This document shows, one piece after another, positions 52,143 through 59,996 of a DNA stretch of 64,000 nucleotides. The translations under genes and the position numbers were made by a program. The notes below the pieces were generated by a model that worked only from the letters and a program-made list of their open reading frames with translations, was not told where the DNA came from and did no database searches. Position 1 is the stretch's first letter, and every line of letters begins with the position of its first letter. The stretch covers positions 1 through 64,000 of the forward strand of contig JAFSCI010000029.1 of assembly GCA_017436815.1 (NCBI GenBank). Reading direction: 5' to 3'. This stretch comes from Clostridia bacterium. GTDB taxonomy: Bacteria; Bacillota; Clostridia; Oscillospirales; Acutalibacteraceae.

Positions 52143-52154
52143 TTTTATTTCTCC

Positions 52155-52433
52155 TTAGCCAAAGCATTTAACTCGAATCAGATTTTGAAACAAGGGTTTT
52201 TCGCTGTGGCTTTGTTAAAATACTCGCAAATCCGTCAGGATTTGCTGCGTTTTGTGCCTCGCACATCAAAAAATCCTTTATTCACAAAATTCTACGACCT
52301 TAAAGGAGCGCTTTTTTGAATGGATTTTGGTGAAGTGGAGCACATAAGGCTAACGCCTATGTGTGAGACTTAAGCCGAAAGACATCTAAAAACCGCCCTT
52401 TAAGGCTGGTTCGGGTTTAAATGCTTTGGCTAA
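52155..52433. mobile_element. MITE-like element with terminal inverted repeats
   Basis: TTAGCCAAAGCATTTAA... (52155-52181) and its inverted partner (52406-52433) agree over 17 outer bases and more loosely beyond. Inner segments continue as an imperfect palindrome, with additional hairpins GCAAATCC/GGATTTGC and CACATA-AGGC/GCCT-ATGTG. It encodes no protein. A solo end (23/28 identical) lies at 16636-16663. The stop codon of the 52430 gene falls inside the right repeat. Confidence 0.65.
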
Positions 52434-53254
52434 AGCTTAATTTCATTTAATAGGTAATTTATACTGATTTCAATACATTCCAGTGGCGTTTTATTAAGAC
52501 TCGGACTGTCCTGCTCAACTATGTACCACTCAGCGCCTGCTTTGTCGGCCGCATTTATAATAGATACAAAGTCGTTTAAGCCTTTACCTAGGGGTCTGAA
52601 CTGAAACTCACCGCTTGATTCTTTGCTTTTGTCCTCATCAAGACCTATTAAAGCATACATATTATCGCTCTTTTTGCCGGCAAAATCCTTTAGGTGTACG
52701 GTGGGTGTGCGACCTGAATATTTTTCAATATATTTTGCAGGATTTTCTCCGCCAACGTTAACCCAACAGGTGTCAAGCTGTGTTTGTAAAAGCTCCGGGC
52801 CAACCTCTTTGTAAAGAAGGTCTAAAGCGTATTCGCCGTTTATCTTTTCAAACTCAAAATCGTGGTTGTGATACTGCAGCACCATTCCGTTTTCTCTAAG
52901 AAGCTTGCCGAACTGATGAATTGTATTTAAAAGAAGGCCGAATTTCTCACTACCGGGTCGGTATTCCTCGGTTAAATACGGAATAACCACGTATTTGCAG
53001 CCTAAGGTTTTATAGCACTCTACAACGGCGTCCATATCTGCCAAAATATCGCTTAGCGGTACGTGTGCCGAAAGACAAACTAAGCCGAGCTGCTCGCATT
53101 TTTCTTTAATTAGCTTCGGGTCGTTGCCGTAAAGCCCTGCAAACTCAACACCGCTATAGCCCATTTTTTTAACCTCTTCTAAAGTGCCGAAAAAGTCTGC
53201 TTGCATATCATCCCTTACCGAATAAAGTTGAACTGCTATTTTGTTTTTGTCCAT
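52430..53254 (-). CDS. Sugar phosphate isomerase/epimerase (TIM barrel)
   Basis: A 274-residue TIM-barrel protein of the same superfamily as the 49329 product but only distantly similar. Metal-site motifs include GVEFAGLYG, LQYHNHDFEFE, TQLDTCWVNVGGENP, VHLKDFAG and the final IVEQDSP. Its last two codons and stop lie in the right end of the MITE-like element. It is divergent from the AraC regulator at 53376, which probably controls it. Confidence 0.88.
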   Translation of the reverse strand: MDKNKIAVQLYSVRDDMQADFFGTLEEVKKMGYSGVEFAGLYGNDPKLIKEKCEQLGLVCLSAHVPLSDILADMDAVVECYKTLGCKYVVIPYLTEEYRPGSEKFGLLLNTIHQFGKLLRENGMVLQYHNHDFEFEKINGEYALDLLYKEVGPELLQTQLDTCWVNVGGENPAKYIEKYSGRTPTVHLKDFAGKKSDNMYALIGLDEDKSKESSGEFQFRPLGKGLNDFVSIINAADKAGAEWYIVEQDSPSLNKTPLECIEISINYLLNEIKL

Positions 53255-53375
53255 TTTTACCGCCTCCGTAAAAATATTTTTTTCTATTTACATTGTACCG
53301 CAATTGCTGTATAATGATAGCCATACAAAAACCAAATTCAGCCAAATATTGCTATTTTAAATGGAGGAAAGTGCC

Positions 53376-54167
53376 TTGTACTACACTTTTGAAAAACGAG
53401 ATGCGCCATTTGTTGCAGACCACAACCTGACCTCTCTTACCGATATTCCGCATATTCACCCCGAAATAGAGCTTATATATCTTACCAAAGGTAACGGTGT
53501 ATGCATTACCGACGGCAAGGAAGAATTTTTGGATACGGGAGATTTATATATTTGCTTTCCGAACCAAATTCACTATTACAGCTCTGATGATAATCTTAAG
53601 GGCTTTCTTATTATTGTATCGCCCGATATTTTCAGAGAGCTAAAAAGCGTGTTCTCAAAGAAAATACCGCAAAGCAACATAATAAAAAATCAAGATTTAT
53701 CAAATGATATAACGCAGCGTCTGTTTAAAATATGCAATGGTTTAAGTGAAAATAATAAGCTTAGCACTGCCGCAGCGAGCGGATATATGCAAAGCGTTTT
53801 AGCCGAGGCTCTGCAAAGAATGGAGCTTTCAGATTCGCCGATTCATAACGACGTCGTAAAGAATATACTCACCTACTGCCTCGAAAACTACACCGAGCCC
53901 ATAACGCTCGAGAGTGTTGCAAGGCAGTTGTATCTTAGCCGATATTATATATCGCACATATTTACCGACCGACTGAAAATCAGCTTTCCCGAATTTATAA
54001 ACGGGCTCAGAATAGAGCACGCCTGCCGCAGTCTTACGGCCGGCTGCAATATTACCGAGGTGGCATACTCCTCGGGCTTTGGCTCGGTAAGGTCGTTTAA
54101 CCGCAACTTTGAATATCAAACTGGCATGACCCCCACAAAGTATATAAAAGCAAAACAAAACACATAA
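53376..54167 (+). CDS. AraC-family regulator with cupin sensor
   Basis: A 263-residue one-component regulator. The N-terminal cupin (about 20-90: HIHPEIELIYLTKGNG, DTGDLYICFPNQIHYY) binds a small ligand, and the C-terminal AraC double HTH (about 160-260) ends MTPTKYIKAK. TTG at 53376 is taken as start because TGGAGG lies 8 bases upstream, whereas the ATG at 53361 is itself part of that ribosome binding site. Divergence from the isomerase and dehydrogenase genes suggests it controls sugar use. Confidence 0.85.
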   Translation: MYYTFEKRDAPFVADHNLTSLTDIPHIHPEIELIYLTKGNGVCITDGKEEFLDTGDLYICFPNQIHYYSSDDNLKGFLIIVSPDIFRELKSVFSKKIPQSNIIKNQDLSNDITQRLFKICNGLSENNKLSTAAASGYMQSVLAEALQRMELSDSPIHNDVVKNILTYCLENYTEPITLESVARQLYLSRYYISHIFTDRLKISFPEFINGLRIEHACRSLTAGCNITEVAYSSGFGSVRSFNRNFEYQTGMTPTKYIKAKQNT

Positions 54168-54178
54168 ATCCTAAATGA

Positions 54179-54207
54179 TTGACTTTAGGGAGTATTTAAT
54201 ATATAAT
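54179..54207 (+). promoter_or_regulatory. Promoter of the ABC exporter operon
   Basis: TTGACT (54179-54184), 17-base spacer, TATAAT (54202-54207). Confidence 0.8.
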
Positions 54208-54278
54208 AAATTGGATAAAATAGGTTTATTATGTAAATTTGTAATATATCAGCTAAATTTTTCTGACAGGTGAAGGCA

Positions 54279-55268
54279 ATGGACAAGGTTTTCAAAAAAA
54301 TATTTGTATACGGCAGCGGAATAATTACTGCCGTGTTCGTTTTATATTATCTGATTGGCAGATTCAATTATCCCGTGGTAGATAATCACTACACCATAAA
54401 GGCTCTGTGCCTTTTCGGAGCTGTGCTTATTTTGTTTGCGGTGTTCTGCCTTATTCAGATAAAAAAGGCCAAAAAGGGCGTGGTTACCGGCTTTAGCGAG
54501 GTAGTAAACGTATTTGTAAAATACCGCTTTTTACTCGCTCAGCTGATAGGCAAAGAGTTCAAGGTCAAATACCGCCGCTCGTATCTTGGTATTGCCTGGA
54601 GCCTTGTAAACCCGTTTTTAATGATGATTATTGTTTCGGCGGTTTTCTCATTTGTGTTCCGCTTTAACATCGAAAATTTCCCCGCATATTTAATTTTGGG
54701 TCAGATTATGTTCAACTTCTTCTCCGAGGCCACACAGTTTTCCTTGGTTTCGGTTCTCGGTTCGGCTCAGCTTATAAAGAAGGTTTACGTGCCAAAGTAT
54801 ATATTCCCAATAAGCAAAACTCTGTTTTCGGGACTGAACTTCCTTATAACCTTTATTCCGGCTTTGGCGGTTTTGTTTTATTACAGAATTTTCCCGACTG
54901 TGTCGTTTTTGTATTTACCGCTTTTCTTACTTTATCTTTTAATGTTCACTCTGGGAGTCGGCTTGATTTTAGCCGCCGCCGAGGTTTTCCTGCGTGACGT
55001 TCAGCATTTATACGGCGTATTGCTTTTGGCGCTTAACTACGTTACTCCCATCTTCTATCCGGCCGATTCATTATCGGTGCCGATGCAGTTCGTTTTAAAC
55101 TTCAACCCGCTTTACCACTATTTGCAGTATTTCAGAGATGTTATGTTCTACCACAACTGCCCGACCGTAGAGCAAAACGCAATTTGCCTTGGGCTCTCAA
55201 TTTTGGTTTTGGGAATAGGCGTTGGATTCTTTGCTAAAAAGCAAAAGAAATTTATCTTATACATTTAA
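54279..55268 (+). CDS. Polysaccharide ABC exporter permease (Wzm/TagG type)
   Basis: A 329-residue membrane protein. Two N-terminal helices (about 10-30, 40-60) precede an ABC-2 core beginning YRFLLAQLIGKEFKVKYRRSYLGIAWSLVNP, the hallmark of Wzm/TagG permeases, with six helices. With the next gene it exports lipid-linked glycans such as wall teichoic acid or rhamnan-type polymers. The extra N-terminal pair of helices is unusual for the family. The start at 54279 has AGGTGAAGG upstream. Confidence 0.9.
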   Translation: MDKVFKKIFVYGSGIITAVFVLYYLIGRFNYPVVDNHYTIKALCLFGAVLILFAVFCLIQIKKAKKGVVTGFSEVVNVFVKYRFLLAQLIGKEFKVKYRRSYLGIAWSLVNPFLMMIIVSAVFSFVFRFNIENFPAYLILGQIMFNFFSEATQFSLVSVLGSAQLIKKVYVPKYIFPISKTLFSGLNFLITFIPALAVLFYYRIFPTVSFLYLPLFLLYLLMFTLGVGLILAAAEVFLRDVQHLYGVLLLALNYVTPIFYPADSLSVPMQFVLNFNPLYHYLQYFRDVMFYHNCPTVEQNAICLGLSILVLGIGVGFFAKKQKKFILYI

Positions 55269-55279
55269 CGGAGAGAAAA

Positions 55280-56026
55280 ATGGACCAAAAATATGCAATC
55301 GAAGTAGAAAATGTTTCAATGCATTTTAATATGAGCTCGGAGAAAATCGAGAGCTTAAAGGAGTATTTTTTAAAGCTTGCCAAGGGCAAACTCTTTTTTA
55401 AAGATTTTGTTGCGGTATCAGACGTATCGCTTAAAATCAAAAAGGGTGAGGTATTCGGCATTGTCGGCACCAACGGCAGCGGAAAGAGTACATTACTTAA
55501 AATAATATCGGGTATTTTGACCCCAACAACAGGCAAGGTTACCATAGACGGTACCATAGCTCCGCTGATTGAACTCGGCGCGGGCTTTGACGGTGAGCTC
55601 ACCGCCAGAGAAAACGTTTTCTTAAACGGTGCGGTGCTCGGCTTTGAGCGTCAGTTTTTAGAGGATAAGTTTGACGAAATTATAGATTTTGCCGAGCTTC
55701 ACGACTTTTTGGATTTACCAATAAAGAACTATTCTTCGGGTATGGTGGCAAGAATTGCCTTTGCCATAGCTACGGTAGTAAAGCCCGACATTCTTATAGT
55801 CGATGAAATTTTAGCCGTTGGCGACTTTTTGTTCCAGGAAAAATGCAAAAAGCGCATACAGTCTTTAATGGAGGGCGGCACAACCGTAATTATGGTTTCA
55901 CACTCTATAGAACAAATAGAGCAGATGTGCGACAGAGTTTTATGGATCGAAAAAAGCATACCTAAAATGATCGGACCTACAATGGAGGTCTGCGCAGCAT
56001 ATAAAGGTTTGGCAAACGGACAATGA
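55280..56026 (+). CDS. Polysaccharide ABC exporter ATPase (Wzt/TagH type)
   Basis: A 248-residue ATPase. Walker A is GTNGSGKST, the signature YSSGMVARIAF, and Walker B ILIVDEILAVGD, followed by the switch histidine in SHSIEQ. The N-terminal insertion (SLKEYFLKLAKGKLFFKDF) is typical of the Wzt/TagH branch. It lacks a C-terminal carbohydrate-binding domain, so export is probably not chain-end specific. Its last bases overlap the next gene (ATGATG). Confidence 0.92.
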   Translation: MDQKYAIEVENVSMHFNMSSEKIESLKEYFLKLAKGKLFFKDFVAVSDVSLKIKKGEVFGIVGTNGSGKSTLLKIISGILTPTTGKVTIDGTIAPLIELGAGFDGELTARENVFLNGAVLGFERQFLEDKFDEIIDFAELHDFLDLPIKNYSSGMVARIAFAIATVVKPDILIVDEILAVGDFLFQEKCKKRIQSLMEGGTTVIMVSHSIEQIEQMCDRVLWIEKSIPKMIGPTMEVCAAYKGLANGQ

Positions 56027-58866
56027 TGAAAAAAAATGAGAAGTCAGCTTCATACTCGTTCTCAAAAAGAATAATAAATGCATTTAAGCGCGATGGCTTG
56101 CGGGTAATTACCCGCAGGCTAAAGCGCTTATTTGGTTTAAACGCTTTAGGGTATAGCGCGCTGTTCGAGCATAAGCTCGATTATGTAGATACAGACTCGT
56201 TTTATCAGGAAAATGAAGATTTTTCCGATTTTTCTACCGATATAAAAATGCTGGCCTTTTATCTGCCGCAGTTTCATACCTTTAAAGAGAACGACGAGTG
56301 GTGGGGCAAGGGCTTTACCGAGTGGACAAATACAAAAGCGGCTCAACCACGCTTTTCGGGTCACTATCAGCCGCGCACACCGCACTCCGACATAGGCTAT
56401 TACGATTTAACCGATATCGAGGTTATAAAGCGCCAGGTAGAACTGGCAAAACAACACAAAATATACGGCTTTTGCTTTTATTATTATTGGTTCTCAGGCA
56501 AGCGCTTAATGGAAAAGCCGGTAGATTTGCTTTTAGAGCACAAGGAAATAGATTTTCCGTTTTGTCTTTGTTGGGCGAATGAGAACTTCACACGCACCTG
56601 GGACGGAAAAAACAAAAACGTGCTTATCGCACAAGATTATTCCGAAAAAGACGACGAGCAGTTTATGGTAGACCTTAAAAAGTATATCGACGATTACCGA
56701 TATATTCGCATAAACGGCAAACCCGTTGTTATAGTTTATAACCCCGGCCAGATACTAAGCTGCAAGCGCACCTTTAATAAGTGGCGAGAGGTAGCTAAAA
56801 ATATAGGCATAGGCGATATTTGTATCTTTACCTGCCGCACCTTTAATAACACCGCAAAAAAACTTGGCATAGAGCCGTTTATAGATGCCGAAATTGAGTT
56901 CCCGCCGCATAACTTGGGTCACATAGATTTTGCCATAGGCGGTAAAACCGAAAGCTCTCAAAAAGCGCATATTTACAATTATCAAAAGGTGGTAGACGGT
57001 TATATATACGACCGCCAAAACGGCAGAATAGCTAAATCCGATACACCGCTGCACCCAACCTGTATGCTCGGCTTTGATAACTCCGCAAGGCGCAAGCAAA
57101 ACTGGACCGCATACCATAATTTTTCACTTAGCAGTCTTTATAACTGGGTGCACACCATTTGTGATCAGGCCCGCCGTGACTTTGATGAGCAAGAGCGCTT
57201 TGTATTTATAAACGCCTGGAACGAATGGGCAGAGGGCACCTATTTAGAGCCCGATGCAAAATACGGCTATGCAAATATAAATACCGTAGCCAAGGCGCTT
57301 ACTAATCAGCCAATGGAAGATAATCTGACCGTAATAAATAATGATTCCAAGGTGGCAGATTTAACGGGTAAAAACATAAAAATCGCCGTTCAGATTCATA
57401 TGTTTTATACCGAGACTTTAGATGAAACTATTCAAAACATAAACAAAATTCCCTACGATTTTGACTGTTACGTTTCTACCGATACCGACCAAAAGGCCAA
57501 AATAATAAAGGAGCGGTTAGATAAAAACTGCCGCTGCAAAACTGCCATTGTCGAGGTTTATGAGAACCGCGGCAGAGACGTTGCGCCCTTTATTTTGCAA
57601 ATGCAAAACAGAATTGATAAATACGATTACGTTTGTCATATTCACTCAAAGCGCACCGTTACGGCTTCGCACGGTAACGACTGGCGTGAGTATATCTTTA
57701 AGCACCTGTTTGGCAGTGAGGAATATTTAAAGCGACTCTTTACCTTGTTCGAGAGCGAGCAAAGCATTGGCATAATGTTCCCCGAAACCTTCCCGCCGCT
57801 TGAAAATCAAACCGAGTGGGGCGGAAATTTAGCGGGTTGTATGGCTCTGCTTTCAAAACTCGGCGCCAAGTTTTCTCCGCCGCAAACACCACTCTTCCCG
57901 GTTGGTAATATGTTCTGGGCAAAAACTGAAGCCATAAGACAGATGTTCAGCGGTGTAATAGACGCCGAAGATTTCCCCGAGGAATCAGGACAGGTAAATG
58001 CCACAATAGCCCACTGTATAGAGCGCAGCTGGGTTTACCTTGCGGCCGATTACGGCTTTGATTGCCGCAAAATATTTAATAACGTTACTCAGACGGTCGA
58101 AATAGAAGATAAAAAGCGCATAGCGTTTTATGCTCATTATAATAAAGACAACGTTATAAGCGATACCGATTTAGACTCACTTAAAATCTATAAAAATATA
58201 TTCGATAAAATAGTCTTTGTATCGAATTCGCCCCTAAACGATGAGCAAACCGCCATTGTAAAGACCTTTTGCGATACCGTAATATTCCGCGAAAATACAG
58301 GCTTCGACTTTGCCGCGTGGAAGCTTGGTGTAGAGCAGTTCGGCTGGGAAAACACAAAAGAATACGACTCTCTTGCTCTTATAAACAACAGCACCTTGCC
58401 GCCGATTTTCAGCCTTGATAATATGTTTTTCAAAATGGAGCAGGAAAAGGCAGATTTCTGGGGCATAACGCTTTTCCCCGAAATAAAGGGGAAAAAATAC
58501 CTAAAGGCAAACAAAATAACCGAGCATTTGCAGTCGTACTTTGTGGTGTTCGGCAAAAACGTAATAAATTCCTCTGCCTTAAAGGAGTTTTTCGATAATT
58601 TAAAGACAAGCCACGAGTTTACCGATGCCGTTTTAAACGGCGAGGTCGAGCTAACCAAATTTATGGCCAAAAAGGGCTACACCTATTCGCCGTTTATAAA
58701 AGAGTCATATTATATGTGGCATTATCTTGGCAATTTTAAAATTCCTTACGATAAGCCTGCAACCCTAGCACTACTCGGTTGCCCGTTCGTTAAGAAAAAA
58801 GCGTATTCTTTTATGAGCGGAGCAGAGAGAATAAAGCTCGAAAGCTTTATAAATAAACTTAAATAA
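56023..58866 (+). CDS. WbsX-type GH99-like / RgpF glycan biosynthesis protein
   Basis: A 947-residue modular protein. Residues about 75-430 are the WbsX GH99-like domain (MLAFYLPQFHTFKENDEWWGKGFTEW, FCFYYYWFSGKRLME, FINAWNEWAEGTYLEPD). Residues about 445-700 are an RgpF-like domain (NRGRDVAPFI, HIHSKRT). Residues about 705-945 form a second RgpF-like module (IVFVSNSPLN, ENTGFDFAAWKLG, LINNSTLPP). RgpF proteins take part in rhamnan or cell-wall polysaccharide assembly. It is co-transcribed with the exporter, so it likely modifies or assembles the exported glycan. No signal peptide is seen. Confidence 0.87.
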   Translation: MMKKNEKSASYSFSKRIINAFKRDGLRVITRRLKRLFGLNALGYSALFEHKLDYVDTDSFYQENEDFSDFSTDIKMLAFYLPQFHTFKENDEWWGKGFTEWTNTKAAQPRFSGHYQPRTPHSDIGYYDLTDIEVIKRQVELAKQHKIYGFCFYYYWFSGKRLMEKPVDLLLEHKEIDFPFCLCWANENFTRTWDGKNKNVLIAQDYSEKDDEQFMVDLKKYIDDYRYIRINGKPVVIVYNPGQILSCKRTFNKWREVAKNIGIGDICIFTCRTFNNTAKKLGIEPFIDAEIEFPPHNLGHIDFAIGGKTESSQKAHIYNYQKVVDGYIYDRQNGRIAKSDTPLHPTCMLGFDNSARRKQNWTAYHNFSLSSLYNWVHTICDQARRDFDEQERFVFINAWNEWAEGTYLEPDAKYGYANINTVAKALTNQPMEDNLTVINNDSKVADLTGKNIKIAVQIHMFYTETLDETIQNINKIPYDFDCYVSTDTDQKAKIIKERLDKNCRCKTAIVEVYENRGRDVAPFILQMQNRIDKYDYVCHIHSKRTVTASHGNDWREYIFKHLFGSEEYLKRLFTLFESEQSIGIMFPETFPPLENQTEWGGNLAGCMALLSKLGAKFSPPQTPLFPVGNMFWAKTEAIRQMFSGVIDAEDFPEESGQVNATIAHCIERSWVYLAADYGFDCRKIFNNVTQTVEIEDKKRIAFYAHYNKDNVISDTDLDSLKIYKNIFDKIVFVSNSPLNDEQTAIVKTFCDTVIFRENTGFDFAAWKLGVEQFGWENTKEYDSLALINNSTLPPIFSLDNMFFKMEQEKADFWGITLFPEIKGKKYLKANKITEHLQSYFVVFGKNVINSSALKEFFDNLKTSHEFTDAVLNGEVELTKFMAKKGYTYSPFIKESYYMWHYLGNFKIPYDKPATLALLGCPFVKKKAYSFMSGAERIKLESFINKLK

Positions 58867-58867
58867 T

Positions 58868-58907
58868 AAAAGACGTCTTGAAAACAAAATCAAGACGTCT
58901 TTTTGTT
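58868..58907 (+). terminator. Terminator of the glycan export operon
   Basis: Perfect 14-bp stem AAAAGACGTCTTGA/TCAAGACGTCTTTT followed by T. Confidence 0.92.
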
Positions 58908-58916
58908 GCGCGTTTC

Positions 58917-58945
58917 TTGACATTTATAGATTTCTGATTTATACT
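58917..58945 (+). promoter_or_regulatory. Promoter of the AraC gene at 59021
   Basis: Consensus TTGACA (58917-58922), 17-base spacer, TATACT (58940-58945). Confidence 0.8.
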
Positions 58946-59020
58946 GCAAATAAAAGCACAAAACAAAACGTTATTTGTTAATAGTGTTAAAATTTACTGT
59001 TTTGTGACATAGGTGATTTT

Positions 59021-59941
59021 ATGAAAAAATATTTGGACCAGCATCGTGCAATAATGTATCTTCCCGAAAGAGAGGGGAGCTTTGGTATCACAAAATATCA
59101 AAATCGCTACGGCTGGACCGACTGTTATATAGGAAATAAGCTTTTGTTTTCTCACCGAAAAACCGTCTACGATCTTGACGGTTTTCCCGAAACGCTTCAT
59201 TCGCATACGTTTTATGAGCTCGATATATATTTGCAGGGTAATATATCTTACATTGCAGATAATAAGGAATTTACTCCCTCGCGCGATGATATTGTTTTGT
59301 TTTTGCCGGGTTCACAACATACCGCCCGTTTAATAGATGACGGTGTGTATGAAAGATACGTTTTTTATTTCAGTCCCGAGCTTTTGGATTTTTTGCACGT
59401 GGGTTATTTAGATGAGCTTTTTAAAGATAAAAAAACCGGCTGTTATTACATACAAAATCAGCGCAAGGCGGAGTTTTATTATTTTTTGGAAAATTTAAAT
59501 CGTTGCCTTAAATCTAATGACGTAGCATCGGCGGCGCTTGCTATGACAAGTGTTACTCAGATTTTAATTATAGCGGCTCAACACACCGCACAAAATCTCG
59601 AGTCAATCGGATTTATACCTCAAAATGTGCTTGATATTAAGGCTTATATAGACAAAAACTTTTTTCAGCTTAACACCGCAACCCAAATAGCAGAGCACTT
59701 TTTTTACAGTCGTGAATACGTATCAAGACTGTTTAAGCAGCACTACAATATGAATTTGTCGGAGTATCTTGTAGGTTGCAAAATACAATACGCGAAAAAA
59801 CTTTTGGAAAATGGCAGTAGCGTGCTTTATACCTGCAATACCGTTGGCTTTAAGAGCATGTCGGCCTTTATAAACGCTTTTAAAGAAAACGTTAAAATGA
59901 CACCGGCCAAGTACAAAAAATTTATAAAACAAAGGTTTTAA
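59021..59941 (+). CDS. AraC-family regulator with cupin sensor
   Basis: A 306-residue regulator. The N-terminal cupin-like domain (about 55-110: LHSHTFYELDIYLQGN, DDIVLFLPGSQHTARL) is followed by a helical linker. The C-terminal AraC HTH pair (about 205-303) ends MTPAKYKKFIKQRF. AGGTGA lies upstream of the ATG. It sits between the glycan export operon and the giant surface protein, so either could be a target. The ligand is unknown. Confidence 0.87.
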   Translation: MKKYLDQHRAIMYLPEREGSFGITKYQNRYGWTDCYIGNKLLFSHRKTVYDLDGFPETLHSHTFYELDIYLQGNISYIADNKEFTPSRDDIVLFLPGSQHTARLIDDGVYERYVFYFSPELLDFLHVGYLDELFKDKKTGCYYIQNQRKAEFYYFLENLNRCLKSNDVASAALAMTSVTQILIIAAQHTAQNLESIGFIPQNVLDIKAYIDKNFFQLNTATQIAEHFFYSREYVSRLFKQHYNMNLSEYLVGCKIQYAKKLLENGSSVLYTCNTVGFKSMSAFINAFKENVKMTPAKYKKFIKQRF

Positions 59942-59942
59942 A

Positions 59943-59978
59943 AAATATGCGGCAACCAATTTTGGTTGCCGCATATTT
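59943..59978. terminator. Bidirectional terminator
   Basis: Perfect 17-bp stem AAATATGCGGCAACCAA/TTGGTTGCCGCATATTT, loop TT, between convergent genes. Confidence 0.93.
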
Positions 59979-59996
59979 TAAATATTAATCTTTAGT

